A stretch of DNA of 48,711 nt from Prevotella sp. (GTDB taxonomy: Bacteria; Bacteroidota; Bacteroidia; Bacteroidales; Dysgonomonadaceae), in contig JAITVH010000160.1 in the NCBI GenBank assembly GCA_031285905.1, forward strand, positions 1 to 48,711, in the 5' to 3' direction. Numbering within the stretch: position 1 is the stretch's first letter; the number at the start of each line of letters is the position of its first letter. This document shows positions 1-9,142 of this stretch, piece after piece. The notes under the pieces were generated by a model, which saw only the letters and a program-made list of their open reading frames with translations, ran no database searches and was not told where the DNA came from. Made by a program: the position numbers and the translations under genes.

Positions 1-424
1 TTTAACTAAAAGGTAACAACCAACGGTCACAGGAGCGTAGCGTATGTAAAAGTAACAGTTTCCAGCTATTTCCTCTGTAGGGGCAGTGGCTTGTCCCTGC
101 CCGTTCTTGTTATACATCCGGGCAACCACAAGGGATTGCCCCTACAGCAAGCCCAGATATTTTAACTAAAAAGTAACAGAAGTAACACTATTCAGCCATT
201 AGCTGATAGCTGTTAGTTCTTAGCCTTTTTATTCCTTCTTCCTCGCAGCTTTGCTGCCCCCCCCTCTCCTTTTGACTCCACTTCGCTCTGTCGAACGTTG
301 TTTGGGGAGGCCGGGGTGGGGTGGATTTCTCTATATTTTTTGACTCCATCGATTTTTTAATTCAAAGAACGTTTTTTCTAAAAACTATCAACTAACGGCT
401 GCATTTACCTATAGATAAATCCAA
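1..424 (-). repeat. Dispersed mosaic repeat, copy 1
   Basis: This non-coding stretch is the reverse complement, with small differences, of 24672-25102, and part of it recurs at 48485-48711. Recognisable modules are TTTAACTAAAA at the left end, a GTAGGGGCA...TGCCCCTAC imperfect inverted repeat (about 78-152), an AGCTGATAGCTGTTAG module (about 198-220), a GC-rich CCCCTCTCC...GGGGTGGGGTGG segment (about 260-325), and ATTTACCTATAGATAAAT at the right end. No ORF is credible here. It is a MITE-like or intergenic mosaic repeat; no transposase is encoded. Confidence 0.8.
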
Positions 425-493
425 ATTTTTTCCTTAACGAAATATATCCTCAATTACATATCTTTATTGATAGATTATTTTTATAATTATACT

Positions 494-501
494 TACTTTT
501 G
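494..501 (+). promoter_or_regulatory. Putative -7 promoter box of the purine operon
   Basis: TACTTTTG matches the Bacteroidetes -7 consensus TAnnTTTG and lies 20 nt upstream of the ATG at 522. A TTG at 467-469 could be the -33 element, although the spacing (24 nt) is long. Confidence 0.5.
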
Positions 502-521
502 TCGTCTAAATCAAAAGCATC

Positions 522-1187
522 ATGCGTACTCTACAGGAACTTATCAATACCGAAGACCCCGGATGGACTATCGTTCAGGAATGGATAGACAAGGCTAAAA
601 ACAAAGTGGAAGTACTCCCCTGCAAAAAAGAAGATGCTGAGGAGGCGTTGGTAAACACTCAGGTGACTACCCGTTCGTTGATGGGAGCTATTGTTTATAA
701 AACCGGCGGTCTGTTGGTCGACAATGGTTGGATAAGGATTTTTGGCACAGGTAGTGAGCGTATGAAAAGAAGCCTGCCCGGATGGAACAAAGAGAAAACA
801 TTCAAAGAATACGGCGAAGCGCCCCCTTACCTGTTGGTTGCTGACGATGTTATTGGGGGACTTTATGCCATCAATGGAGGACACTTTGGTGCCGATAGGG
901 GAAATATATATTACTTCGCCCCCGATATGCTGAAATGGATACCCTTGAAAATGGGATATAGTCAGTTTCTCCTTTTTTGTTTCGAGACTGATATGGATGA
1001 ATTTTATAACGGTCTGAGGTGGGACGGCTGGCAGGAAGATGTAAAGGCTCTGGACGCTGACTGTGTATTTAACTTTTTCCCGTTCCTGTGGACAAAAGAA
1101 GGAAAAGATGTCAACAACAGTACCCGAAAGGCTGTGCCTGTTGATGATGCTTATGATCTCAATATGGAGTTGAAGAATACACTATAA
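522..1187 (+). CDS. DUF2625 family protein
   Basis: A 221-residue soluble protein with no signal peptide. The body (GGLLVDNGWIRIFG, a YLLVADDVIGGLYAINGG stretch, then IYYFAPD and LKWIPLKMGYSQFL) is the pattern of the DUF2625 family, whose biochemical role is unknown; full-length members are about this size. It starts 20 nt after a -7 promoter box and stops 13 nt before the permease gene at 1201, so it appears to be the first gene of an operon with purine permease and xanthine phosphoribosyltransferase. That context hints at a link to purine uptake or nucleotide state, but this is inference; the protein could equally be an unrelated passenger. Family call is from recognition of the sequence. 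Confidence 0.8.
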   Translation: MRTLQELINTEDPGWTIVQEWIDKAKNKVEVLPCKKEDAEEALVNTQVTTRSLMGAIVYKTGGLLVDNGWIRIFGTGSERMKRSLPGWNKEKTFKEYGEAPPYLLVADDVIGGLYAINGGHFGADRGNIYYFAPDMLKWIPLKMGYSQFLLFCFETDMDEFYNGLRWDGWQEDVKALDADCVFNFFPFLWTKEGKDVNNSTRKAVPVDDAYDLNMELKNTL

Positions 1188-1200
1188 AGATTATCACACA

Positions 1201-2595
1201 ATGCAGATTACAGAAAAAGAAGCGGATGACATTATCCAGCCGATACAAAAAACAGACCTCATATATCAGATAGAAGACAAGCCGCCCTTCAGAGAATCGG
1301 TATTCGCTGCCTTACAGCACCTACTGGCCATATTTGTCGCTATCATTACACCTCCGTTGATTATATCCAAGGCCTTGGATTTTTCGGCAGAAACAACGGG
1401 CTTTCTTGTGTCAATGGCTCTTCTGGCTTCGGGAATCTCTACCTTTATTCAGTGCCGCCGTTTTGGCCCTGTTGGTTGTGGATTGTTATGTATTCAGGGA
1501 ACCAGCTTTTCATTTATCGGGGCGCTAACGGCCAGTTTCGCCGCTCGGGGCGACATGACCGAAGCGGCTGTACTTGCAGCCATATTCGGGGTGTGTATTG
1601 CAGCCGCACCTGTGGAAATGATTGTCAGTCGCTTATTGAAATATACTAAAAAGATAATAACTCCGCTCGTATCGGGTATTGTGGTAACGATGATCGGGCT
1701 TTCACTGATCAAAGTCGCTATCATATCATGTGGCGGAGGATTTGCAGCAATGGCTGTCGATCCGGCTGTCGATCCCGATAATGCATTCGGCAGTTTTCAG
1801 AATCTGGGGCTGGCCTTATTGGTGCTTGTTTCCATTATTATACTCAATAGCATCAGGAACAAATATGTACGTATGAGCTCTATCATCATAGGACTTGTGA
1901 TCGGTTATGTAGTTGCTTATTTTAGCGGATTGATCGATTTTTCGGCTATGGGCGAAGTGGGAGCACTGACTATTCCCCAACCCTTTAAATACGGATTGGG
2001 ATTCGACTTGTCTGCTTTTATTGCTGTTGCGCTTATTTACTTTATCACTTCCATAGAGGCTTATGGTGACATTACGGCCAACTCTATGATTGGGGGTGAA
2101 CCGATAGAAGGCCCCAAGTTTATGAAGCGTGTGCAAGGCGGTATTTTGGCGGATGGAATCAATTCGGCGGTTGCAGGCGTATTCAATTCCTTCCCTAACT
2201 CCATATTTGCACAGAACAACGGGCTGATACAACTTACAGGAGTAGCCAGCCGTCATGTAGGCTATTATATTGCTGCCTTTCTTGTTATACTCAGCGCTTT
2301 CCCTTTTATCGGCGGCGTATTTTCCATTATGCCCGAGCCCGTACTTGGAGGAGCCACATTATTGATGTTCGGTACGGTAGCAGCTTCGGGTATCCGCATT
2401 ATTGCCTCGCAGAATATAGACCGTAAAGCCATTCTGGTGCTTGCGGTAAGCTTTGCCTGCGGACTAGGAGTAGAGCTTGTCCCTAACATACTGGCACAGA
2501 CTCCCGATATTATAAACCGGATTTTCTCATCGGGAATTGCCACAGGCGGGGTGGTTGCCATTCTTGCCAATGTAGTTATCCGTATCAAAGATTAA
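1201..2595 (+). CDS. pbuX: Xanthine/uracil permease, NCS2 family
   Basis: A 464-residue inner-membrane transporter with about 12-14 hydrophobic segments. It begins with a polar N-terminus (to residue about 40), then shows family landmarks: QHLLAIFVAIITPPLI, the GVEL-like C-terminal region, the signature segment IEAYGDITANSMIGGEPIEG (about residues 285-305) and NSFPNSIFAQNNGLIQLTGV (about 329-348), both diagnostic of the NCS2 nucleobase:cation symporters. The immediate downstream gene is xanthine phosphoribosyltransferase, so xanthine (possibly uric acid or uracil) uptake is the likely substrate. Gaps of 13 and 12 nt to its neighbours indicate one transcript. Substrate is inferred from context, not from residues I can assign with certainty. 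Confidence 0.9.
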   Translation: MQITEKEADDIIQPIQKTDLIYQIEDKPPFRESVFAALQHLLAIFVAIITPPLIISKALDFSAETTGFLVSMALLASGISTFIQCRRFGPVGCGLLCIQGTSFSFIGALTASFAARGDMTEAAVLAAIFGVCIAAAPVEMIVSRLLKYTKKIITPLVSGIVVTMIGLSLIKVAIISCGGGFAAMAVDPAVDPDNAFGSFQNLGLALLVLVSIIILNSIRNKYVRMSSIIIGLVIGYVVAYFSGLIDFSAMGEVGALTIPQPFKYGLGFDLSAFIAVALIYFITSIEAYGDITANSMIGGEPIEGPKFMKRVQGGILADGINSAVAGVFNSFPNSIFAQNNGLIQLTGVASRHVGYYIAAFLVILSAFPFIGGVFSIMPEPVLGGATLLMFGTVAASGIRIIASQNIDRKAILVLAVSFACGLGVELVPNILAQTPDIINRIFSSGIATGGVVAILANVVIRIKD

Positions 2596-2607
2596 AACAA
2601 TACGATT

Positions 2608-3177
2608 ATGAAACTATTGAAAGACCGTATTTTAAGAGATGGAAAAAGCTTTGACGGAGGAATCCTGAAAGTGGACAGCTTTATCAATCACCAGATGGAT
2701 CCCATACTGATGAAGTCTATCGGCGTGGAGTTTGTCCGCCGGTTTGGGAATATGCCCATCAATAAAGTGGTGACTATAGAGGCCAGCGGTATTGCTCCGG
2801 CCATTATGCTTGGTTACCTACTCGAATTGCCTGTCGTATTCGTCAAAAAGGCCGTGCCTAAAACAATGCAGCATATGCTTTCCACTACCGTTCACTCATT
2901 CACCAAAGACAGGGAATACGTAGTTTCGGTAAGCGGCGACTTTCTTACTCCTGACGACAAGGTTGTATTTATCGATGATTTCCTTGCCAACGGCAATGCT
3001 GCCCTGGGTGTATATGAACTGATAAAGAAATCGGGTGCTGAACTTTACGGAATGGGTTTTATCATCGAGAAAAGTTTTCAGGAAGGAGGACACAGGCTGA
3101 GGGAGTTGGGCATCCATGTAGAATCGCTCGCCCGTATAAAGGAATTGGGCAATGGTAAAATCATTTTTGAAGAATAA
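2608..3177 (+). CDS. xpt: Xanthine phosphoribosyltransferase
   Basis: A 189-residue cytosolic type I phosphoribosyltransferase that converts xanthine plus PRPP into XMP for purine salvage. The PRPP-binding motif appears as [16 protein letters not shown] (about residues 119-134), with the N-terminal region [15 protein letters not shown] and SFINHQMDP typical of Xpt proteins. Length equals the family norm. The gene follows the nucleobase permease by 12 nt, a classic uptake-and-capture pairing. I found no purine riboswitch consensus upstream of the operon. An adenine or guanine PRTase is the alternative, but the start and length favour Xpt. Confidence 0.93.
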   Translation: MKLLKDRILRDGKSFDGGILKVDSFINHQMDPILMKSIGVEFVRRFGNMPINKVVTIEASGIAPAIMLGYLLELPVVFVKKAVPKTMQHMLSTTVHSFTKDREYVVSVSGDFLTPDDKVVFIDDFLANGNAALGVYELIKKSGAELYGMGFIIEKSFQEGGHRLRELGIHVESLARIKELGNGKIIFEE

Positions 3178-3204
3178 AGGAATCCTTACCGTAATACATA
3201 CACA

Positions 3205-4395
3205 ATGAAAGATAAAAGGCTAGTTTTAATCAGCTTGTTCCTGTTTTTGGGAATCATGCAGTCAAAAGCATCAGATCAACCTACGAATGTACTATATGAT
3301 GCAGTACTAAACGATAAAAATAGTTATCCGGAGCTGGAATTGAACGGTGTAGCTTCCACTTTTACTGCGGATGGATTACAAATAACCGGGAAAGAGAACG
3401 TGATCCGTTTGAATAAGTATTATTCACTGGGAGAACGGACGATCAGATATCATGTAAAATTCAGTCCCGATGCGGTCGCTGTTTTTCTAAGCAGTACCGG
3501 AGACTTTAAGGTTCTGGTGAATATCCCTGAAAAAACCGTTTCGGTAGAAACGAATCCTGTTTCGCTGAAAAAGATAGATTTTATTAATCCTGATGGAGAA
3601 TATTTTGTCGAGATATATCATAAATATCAAACAAATATAGTTCGTGTGGTCGATGCTTTTACAGGCGAAACAGGAGACATTGAATTGACAAATGATGGAA
3701 CCGGAGGCACTGGTGCAGGAATTGTCAACAGTGGATTCTATGTAGGTTCGCAGCACGATTATTATTGTTTTGGATTACAAAAAGGAACTTCATTACTTGT
3801 AAAGCAGATAAGTGTTACGGCAGGGCTGTATGATCTGAACTTGCTTATCTATGGCGATTCCATTACCGAGCCGGAAGGCTATTATCCTACAAGTGATTTT
3901 GCCAGCTCATGGACACAATTGGTTATCAAAAATATAAAAGGAAAAGTAATGTGCAGCGGCAGGGGAGGTTGCACCATCAACGAAGTGTTGGAACGGATTA
4001 AGAACGAGCTGCCGTATGTAAAAGCAAAATATGTGATGGTAACCATAGGCACCAACGGAGGAAATACTGAGGATAACCTGAGCGAACTGGTAGAATATAT
4101 TATTTCACAGGGCTCTATACCTATTCTGAACAATATACCTGCCAACGAAAGTGGGACACAAGTGGAATCGAACAAACTGATACAAAAGGTTCGTGGAAAG
4201 TATAATATCAATGGCTGTAAGTTCGACTTGCCGACTTCCTTGGGTAATGACGGAATAGAAGTCGATAAAACAACGATGTATTTTGAAGATTACAGTGGAA
4301 GTACAGGCTGGCAGATATATCATCATCCCAATGTGAAAGGTGCAGGACTGATGTATGACCGCACATTGACGGATACGCCTGAGATATACGAGTGA
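3205..4395 (+). CDS. Secreted SGNH/GDSL-type hydrolase
   Basis: A 396-residue exported protein with a signal peptide (MKDKRLVLISLFLFLGIMQ, cleavage near residue 22). Residues about 25-205 look like a beta-rich, jelly-roll-type accessory domain. The C-terminal half carries SGNH blocks: LLIYGDSITEPEG (block I, nucleophile Ser), GRGGCTINEV (block II Gly), VTIGTNGGN (block III Asn) and a late HHPNVKGAG segment that probably supplies the catalytic His (block V). Such enzymes de-esterify polysaccharides or lipids in the periplasm or outside the cell. It lies 27 nt after xpt and may be on the same transcript, although the functional link to purine salvage is unclear. Confidence 0.75.
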   Translation: MKDKRLVLISLFLFLGIMQSKASDQPTNVLYDAVLNDKNSYPELELNGVASTFTADGLQITGKENVIRLNKYYSLGERTIRYHVKFSPDAVAVFLSSTGDFKVLVNIPEKTVSVETNPVSLKKIDFINPDGEYFVEIYHKYQTNIVRVVDAFTGETGDIELTNDGTGGTGAGIVNSGFYVGSQHDYYCFGLQKGTSLLVKQISVTAGLYDLNLLIYGDSITEPEGYYPTSDFASSWTQLVIKNIKGKVMCSGRGGCTINEVLERIKNELPYVKAKYVMVTIGTNGGNTEDNLSELVEYIISQGSIPILNNIPANESGTQVESNKLIQKVRGKYNINGCKFDLPTSLGNDGIEVDKTTMYFEDYSGSTGWQIYHHPNVKGAGLMYDRTLTDTPEIYE

Positions 4396-4421
4396 TAACC
4401 GGCTGCTGTTTTATGCAATTG

Positions 4422-4763
4422 CTATAGATCTTCTATTCTTATTTCTTCTATAGGATTCCAGAATACGGTTCTCCAATTGCATATCCTGTCGTTCCTTATC
4501 ACTATTCCTTCTTCTTCCAGCCGCTTTTGCATTTCGTCATTGTTGCCGAAAGCTGCTTTAGCCGACAGGATACCCTGACTGTTCACTACCCTGTATGCCG
4601 GAATATCGGCAGATGATGATTCTCCCATTATGCGCCCTACCATGCGTGACATATTGGGGTATCCTATTGCTTTGGCAATGGCTCCGTAGCTGGTTGCCCG
4701 TCCGTAGGGTATGAGTTTCACTATTGTGTAAATGGCCTGAATAATGCCCTCTTTATCTTTCAT
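4422..4763 (-). CDS. Alkyltransferase-like protein (MGMT C-terminal fold, no active Cys)
   Basis: 113 residues from the ATG at 4763; an upstream ATG at 4811 would add 16 unconserved residues. The sequence shows the MGMT DNA-binding half: IPYGRATSYGAIAKAIG and SRMVGRIM, then IPAYRVVNSQG. In true O6-alkylguanine methyltransferases this reads PCHRVV, with the acceptor Cys; here Ala56 replaces it. That is the hallmark of ATL proteins, which flag O6-alkylguanine for nucleotide excision repair rather than repairing it directly. A TACCTTTG box (4769-4776, minus strand) sits very close to the start. The gene is convergent with the SGNH gene. Confidence 0.85.
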   Translation of the reverse strand: MKDKEGIIQAIYTIVKLIPYGRATSYGAIAKAIGYPNMSRMVGRIMGESSSADIPAYRVVNSQGILSAKAAFGNNDEMQKRLEEEGIVIRNDRICNWRTVFWNPIEEIRIEDL

Positions 4764-4849
4764 CTTTTCAAAGGTATAGATTGGAATATAAAAATAAGGT
4801 AAAAAACTCACTTTTATATTTATTGTTCTTCATGGATTCAAATTTTTAT

Positions 4850-4857
4850 TATTTTTG
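4850..4857 (+). promoter_or_regulatory. Putative -7 promoter box
   Basis: TATTTTTG fits TAnnTTTG and lies 55 nt upstream of the ATG at 4913, implying a short 5' leader for the TIM-barrel gene. Confidence 0.45.
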
Positions 4858-4912
4858 TAATTCACATATCTATTTTTTCAACCAAGACTGAATTATAAAC
4901 GAAATTAATATC

Positions 4913-5740
4913 ATGAAGAATCTTAAACTTTTACTAATCTTATTGTGTGCGCACACAACTTTTCTCGTTAACGACGTATGCGCCCAAAAATCTACCAGCG
5001 ATGATGGGGAATTATTTAAAGTGGCAATGGCAGGATTTACATTTGTCAATTTCAATCTGGAAGAAACATTAAAGATGATGAAAGAAGTGGATGTACACTA
5101 TTTGTGTATCAAAGATTTCCATCTACCGCTGAATAGCAATGATCAGCAAATTGCGGATTTCCATGCCAAGCTGGCCAGTTATGATGTTACAGGCTATGCT
5201 GTCGGGCCTATCTATATGAAGACAAAAGAAGAAGTAGACAGGGGATTCGACTATGCTAAACGTGTGGGAGTAAAGTTGATAGTGGGTGTTCCTAATCATG
5301 ACCTGTTGCCATATGTAGATCAGAAGGTAAAAGAATATGACTTCAAATATGCTATCCATCTTCATGGGCCTGATATAGAGTTATATCCTAATGCAGAGGA
5401 TATATACAGCCATGTGAAAGACCTTGATTCGCGTATCGGTATGTGCCTCGATATCGGTCATGACGCACGTGATGGGAGAGACCCTATAGCCGACTTAAAG
5501 AAATACAAAGACCGCGTTTTCGATATTCATATGAAGAACACTACCGCTGCAACCAAGCAGGGAAAAACATGTGAAATCAGCCGGGGAATAATAGATATAC
5601 CTAAGTTTGTGAAGATGTTGCGCAAAGTAAAATATTCAGGCGCTTGCAGTCTTGAATATGAACGGAATATGAAAACTCCTTTGGCCGGAATTGCCGAGTC
5701 TATCGGTTATTTCCGGGGGGTAATAGATGCCACTAAATAA
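4913..5740 (+). CDS. Secreted sugar phosphate isomerase/epimerase-like TIM barrel
   Basis: 275 residues. An N-terminal signal peptide (MKNLKLLLILLCAHTTFLVN, ending at VCAQ near residue 25) precedes a xylose-isomerase-like (AP endonuclease 2) TIM barrel. Segments such as VHYLCIKDFHLPL, YAIHLHGPDIELYP, GMCLDIGHDARDG, VFDIHMKNTT and GACSLEYERNM place His, Asp and Glu residues at the strand ends where the family binds a divalent metal. Periplasmic members in Bacteroidetes are thought to act on sugars or inositol-like compounds, but the substrate cannot be read from the sequence. The gene has its own promoter and terminator, so it is probably monocistronic. Confidence 0.8.
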   Translation: MKNLKLLLILLCAHTTFLVNDVCAQKSTSDDGELFKVAMAGFTFVNFNLEETLKMMKEVDVHYLCIKDFHLPLNSNDQQIADFHAKLASYDVTGYAVGPIYMKTKEEVDRGFDYAKRVGVKLIVGVPNHDLLPYVDQKVKEYDFKYAIHLHGPDIELYPNAEDIYSHVKDLDSRIGMCLDIGHDARDGRDPIADLKKYKDRVFDIHMKNTTAATKQGKTCEISRGIIDIPKFVKMLRKVKYSGACSLEYERNMKTPLAGIAESIGYFRGVIDATK

Positions 5741-5764
5741 TATCAGTGATTATTGAATGAATGG

Positions 5765-5795
5765 AAGGTGTCCCGGTTTGGGGCACCTTCTTTTA
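5765..5795 (+). terminator. Rho-independent terminator
   Basis: AAGGTGTCCC and GGGGCACCTT form a 10-bp stem (one G-T pair) around a 5-nt loop, followed by a short T-run. It sits 24 nt after the stop of the TIM-barrel gene. Confidence 0.8.
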
Positions 5796-5933
5796 TATTA
5801 AACTTATTTCTTAGTATAGACAGCGTCCTGCGTTATCTTGTAATACTCACTTCTGGGATAAAAATTAATAACAGATATTTCCCGTTTCTTGTAACTATTG
5901 GGTTAATAGTATTAAAGTTTTCTAATTTTTTTA

Positions 5934-5941
5934 TATATTTG
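5934..5941 (+). promoter_or_regulatory. Putative -7 promoter box of the PKD gene
   Basis: TATATTTG fits TAnnTTTG. Transcription would start near 5948, which favours the ATG at 5971 over the in-frame GTG/ATG codons at 5941 and 5953. Confidence 0.5.
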
Positions 5942-5970
5942 TGATACACACTATGCACAAAAACGCTACA

Positions 5971-7383
5971 ATGAAGAAAGTAATTCTTTGCACACTATTA
6001 TTGTGTTGCACTTACCATTTTGTACATGCACAAAAAGAAATGAATTGGTGGTATTTTGGGTCTAATGCCGGATTGAATTTTAGCCAATTGCAAGAAGTGA
6101 ATGGGGTTGTGGATATGCCGACTCCCATTACCGGCCCTATAAGCACTTGGGAAGGTTGTTTCTCTATATCTGATTCTGACGGGAATTTTATTCTGGCATC
6201 AGATGGGTCGATTGTGTATAATAAAGCAGGAACTACGATGACGAATGGGACAGGCCTGTTAGGGAATAATTCTGCAGCTCAGTCGGGTATTGTAATCCCT
6301 GTACCTGAATCACCCGGTATGTATTATATTGTTACAGTCGATTATGGTAGTGGAACCAAAGGGTTGAATTATTCGATAGTCGATTTATCAAAACAAGGAG
6401 GATTAGGCGAGGTTACCTCCACAAAAAATGTCTCGCTTCTAGCCGGAAGTGTAGATGAGAATATTGCTTCGGTGAGGCATAAAAATAATAAAGATTACTG
6501 GCTGATACATCAACAGGGAAAGAATTTTTATGTTTGGTTACTTACAAAAACCGAGGTTTCATCACCCCAGATTTATAACTTCCCTATAATCACTCCATGT
6601 GGAACCAGTGGGGAATCCATAGCCAGCAAATTGACTTTTTCTCCTGATAATACAAAATTTGCCTGTTGCTATTATCTGTGTAATGCTGTATGTACAGGAG
6701 GCTTTGACCGGGAAACCGGGGTAATTTCGGATGTGAAATATCGTACAGGACTAAGTTGGGCATATGGAGCAGAATTTTCGGCTTCGGGTGAATATATTTA
6801 TATCGGATCGCTAGACTACAATACATATAAAGGGAAGTATGAAACATTGAGGGATGGAGGTGCAATGACTCCTATGGGAATACGCGCAGATAATTTTCAG
6901 ATAGGACCCGATAAGCGGATATATGGTGTGGAACGTTCGACAAGAAACCTTTTTGTCATAATGGATCCGGATGATGGAGGAACCGACACAAAGACTTTCA
7001 GTAATTATTTATTGGCAAATGCCGGTATCGGGTTGCCTACATTTATGGCTTCATGGCTCAGTATGGTAGTTGAAGGGGAGAATTCTTTTTGTATCAATAC
7101 GGAACAAAGCTTTACGCTCACAATATCGGGAGATGGAGGGCAAGACCAATTAAGTTATACGATATGGGACTTTGGAGACTATGAACCAGATTGTATAATT
7201 ACTGATACTAATATAAGCACTAATACACAAACACATAATTATACTTACAAAAAGCCGGGAACATATACAATATCAGTCAAATCTTTTGATGAAAATGATA
7301 ACCTTCTACAAGAACAATCTATTGAAGTCATAGTAAGTAGGTGTATTATACCTGTAAACCCGAACATCCATATATACCAATAA
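5971..7383 (+). CDS. Secreted PKD-domain protein
   Basis: 470 residues when started at 5971, which gives a clean signal peptide (MKKVILCTLLLCCTYHFVHA) and fits the promoter at 5934. Residues about 25-370 (WWYFGSNAGLNF, several GxYYIV- and FSPDN-like turns) look like the beta-propeller region found in Bacteroidetes gliding/surface proteins. The C-terminus contains a PKD domain (YTIWDFGDYEPD ... HNYTYKKPGTYTISVKSF). No type IX secretion tail domain follows the PKD domain; the protein simply ends 20 residues later, so it may be released or periplasmic, or truncated relative to longer relatives. A carbohydrate- or protein-binding role is inferred. Confidence 0.75.
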   Translation: MKKVILCTLLLCCTYHFVHAQKEMNWWYFGSNAGLNFSQLQEVNGVVDMPTPITGPISTWEGCFSISDSDGNFILASDGSIVYNKAGTTMTNGTGLLGNNSAAQSGIVIPVPESPGMYYIVTVDYGSGTKGLNYSIVDLSKQGGLGEVTSTKNVSLLAGSVDENIASVRHKNNKDYWLIHQQGKNFYVWLLTKTEVSSPQIYNFPIITPCGTSGESIASKLTFSPDNTKFACCYYLCNAVCTGGFDRETGVISDVKYRTGLSWAYGAEFSASGEYIYIGSLDYNTYKGKYETLRDGGAMTPMGIRADNFQIGPDKRIYGVERSTRNLFVIMDPDDGGTDTKTFSNYLLANAGIGLPTFMASWLSMVVEGENSFCINTEQSFTLTISGDGGQDQLSYTIWDFGDYEPDCIITDTNISTNTQTHNYTYKKPGTYTISVKSFDENDNLLQEQSIEVIVSRCIIPVNPNIHIYQ

Positions 7384-7412
7384 TCTGAAATTATAAGTTT
7401 TCCGGTTTATTT

Positions 7413-8129
7413 TTATAAGTTCAATCCTGATTTCCGGGCTTGGGCATGCTGCATACGTCTGGGTATATTGTATAGTTTGCCGTCTTTTATAAATTTAGCT
7501 CCTGTTTGCTTGAACCAGAATGAGATATCATTATCGATACACAACTGGCGTATCTCCATTATCCAGTCAAAATTACATGGATGAGTCTCTTGCCCTGATT
7601 CTCCTCCGGCTGTAATATGTTCTACCCACGAGCCGATGTCGTATGGTTTCAGGTCGATTCGTTCCAATAATGGTTCACAAATAATTATTTTATGCTTAAT
7701 GGGAACTTTCCTGTAAATAGGTAATCTATAATCTGCCCTGTCCTGATTTTCCACAGTGCAACATATGATTACGTTGTCATAACCATCATTCCAGTCATCG
7801 GGTAATCCTACATGGAAGCGGTCTATTCGCTTGGTGATCATAAGAAAGCGTAAGTCGTTACGCTCTCGTATCATCCTCCATGCTTCGGGTCTCCAGTCAT
7901 CGGCATCTTTATTGAAAAAGTCGGAAGTGAAACAGGTATAGACATCACTACCCGGAGGAATTTTATACTCTCCATTCCGTTTTCTTTTTATGGGTAGGTC
8001 AAAGTTTTTTGTTTGTGTGACTATCGAACTGTCGATACCTCGTCTGGCATCGCCACGATAGACATAGCAATTAGTGCAACCGTCGCTTATTTTGTGGCAG
8101 CCATGCCAGGGGTTCCATATAGAAGTCAT
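7413..8129 (-). CDS. DUF5131 (phage Gp37/Gp68-type) protein
   Basis: 238 residues. The N-terminus IWNPWHGCHKISDGCTNCY has a Cys-X6-Cys-X2-Cys cluster, followed by YTCFTSDFFNKDADDWRPEAW, FLMITKRIDRF and ICCTVENQ; this is the DUF5131 family, often annotated as phage Gp37Gp68. The three Cys resemble an iron-sulfur cluster site, and the fold is thought to be TIM-barrel-like, related to radical SAM enzymes (family knowledge and inference). No phage genes surround it; it sits 29 nt downstream of phoH on the same strand and is probably co-transcribed with it. Its role is unknown. Confidence 0.85.
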   Translation of the reverse strand: MTSIWNPWHGCHKISDGCTNCYVYRGDARRGIDSSIVTQTKNFDLPIKRKRNGEYKIPPGSDVYTCFTSDFFNKDADDWRPEAWRMIRERNDLRFLMITKRIDRFHVGLPDDWNDGYDNVIICCTVENQDRADYRLPIYRKVPIKHKIIICEPLLERIDLKPYDIGSWVEHITAGGESGQETHPCNFDWIMEIRQLCIDNDISFWFKQTGAKFIKDGKLYNIPRRMQHAQARKSGLNL

Positions 8130-8158
8130 ATTAATTGGGAATAAGATAGAAAAGCGAA

Positions 8159-9142
8159 TTACTTCGCCTCTCTATCTTGTCTTGCTTTTTCACGATCTCT
8201 TTTTTCGCGCTTATCTTCTTTTTCGTATGCCTCTACAATGCTCTGAACAAGTCTGTGGCGTACAATATCGCTTTTGTCAAACTCTATATAGCCTATTCCC
8301 CTTACACCTTTCAATACCCGCAAGGCATGTTTCAGCCCCGATGGTTGTGAAGGAGGAAGGTCTATTTGAGTAATGTCGCCTGTGATGATCATTTTTGCAT
8401 TCATTCCCAGACGGGTCAGGAACATCTTTATCTGATGGATAGATGTATTCTGAGCTTCGTCGAGAATAATAACCGCATCACTCAGCGTCCGTCCGCGCAT
8501 GAAGGCCAGAGGCGCAATCTGTATTACTTTGTTTTCAATGTAGTCTTTAAGCTTTGCCGGAGCTATCATATCTTCCAATGCGTCATACAAAGGTTGCAGA
8601 TAAGGGTCTATCTTATCCTTCATGTCACCCGGAAGAAAACCTAGTTTTTCACCGGCTTCCACTGCCGGGCGGCTCAGGATAATCTTCTTCACCTCTTTAT
8701 TCTTCAACGCCCTCACGGCAAGGGCTATCGCAGTATATGTCTTACCCGAGCCTGCCGGGCCGATGCCGAATACCATATCGTTCTGATTAAACTGGTCGAC
8801 CAGTTTTTGCTGATTAGGTGTGCGTGCGAAGATAGGCTTGCCGCTTATCCCGTAAATAATCAGGTTGTCCTGCTTAACTGTATTGGGAGACTTTCCCTTT
8901 ACAATGTCTATGATATTTTCTTCAGTTAATGAATTACGGTCAGTTGCAAATTGTTCCAGCTCTCTTATTTTTTCATCAAAGAGAGGAACATCTTCGGCAT
9001 TTCCACTTACCTTTATGGCATTTCCCCGGGCTACAATCCGTAGTTTAGGGAAAAGGTTTTTCAAGAGCTGTATGTTTGAGTTATTGATTCCGAAAAAGAC
9101 TACCGGGTCTATATGTTCTAAAATAATTATCTGTTCAATCAT
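8159..9142 (-). CDS. phoH: PhoH family ATPase
   Basis: 327 residues, cytosolic. Walker A is GIGPAGSGKTYTA (about residues 132-144) and Walker B is VIILDEAQNTS, followed by the GDITQIDLP motif. An N-terminal KH-like/NYN-adjacent extension (about residues 1-105) and a highly charged Lys/Arg/Glu tail frame the P-loop domain. PhoH proteins are RNA-linked ATPases, often near ybeY and RNA-processing genes. A good -7 box lies upstream at 9224. DUF5131 follows 29 nt downstream. Confidence 0.93.
   Translation of the reverse strand: MIEQIIILEHIDPVVFFGINNSNIQLLKNLFPKLRIVARGNAIKVSGNAEDVPLFDEKIRELEQFATDRNSLTEENIIDIVKGKSPNTVKQDNLIIYGISGKPIFARTPNQQKLVDQFNQNDMVFGIGPAGSGKTYTAIALAVRALKNKEVKKIILSRPAVEAGEKLGFLPGDMKDKIDPYLQPLYDALEDMIAPAKLKDYIENKVIQIAPLAFMRGRTLSDAVIILDEAQNTSIHQIKMFLTRLGMNAKMIITGDITQIDLPPSQPSGLKHALRVLKGVRGIGYIEFDKSDIVRHRLVQSIVEAYEKEDKREKRDREKARQDREAK

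Noticed and set aside
1..521. Purine riboswitch upstream of the permease operon
   Set aside because: I could not find the conserved three-way junction words; the area is the dispersed repeat followed by a normal promoter box.
5753..5944. 63-codon open frame after the TIM-barrel gene
   Set aside because: It runs through a clear terminator hairpin and the promoter of the PKD gene, and has no protein-like composition.
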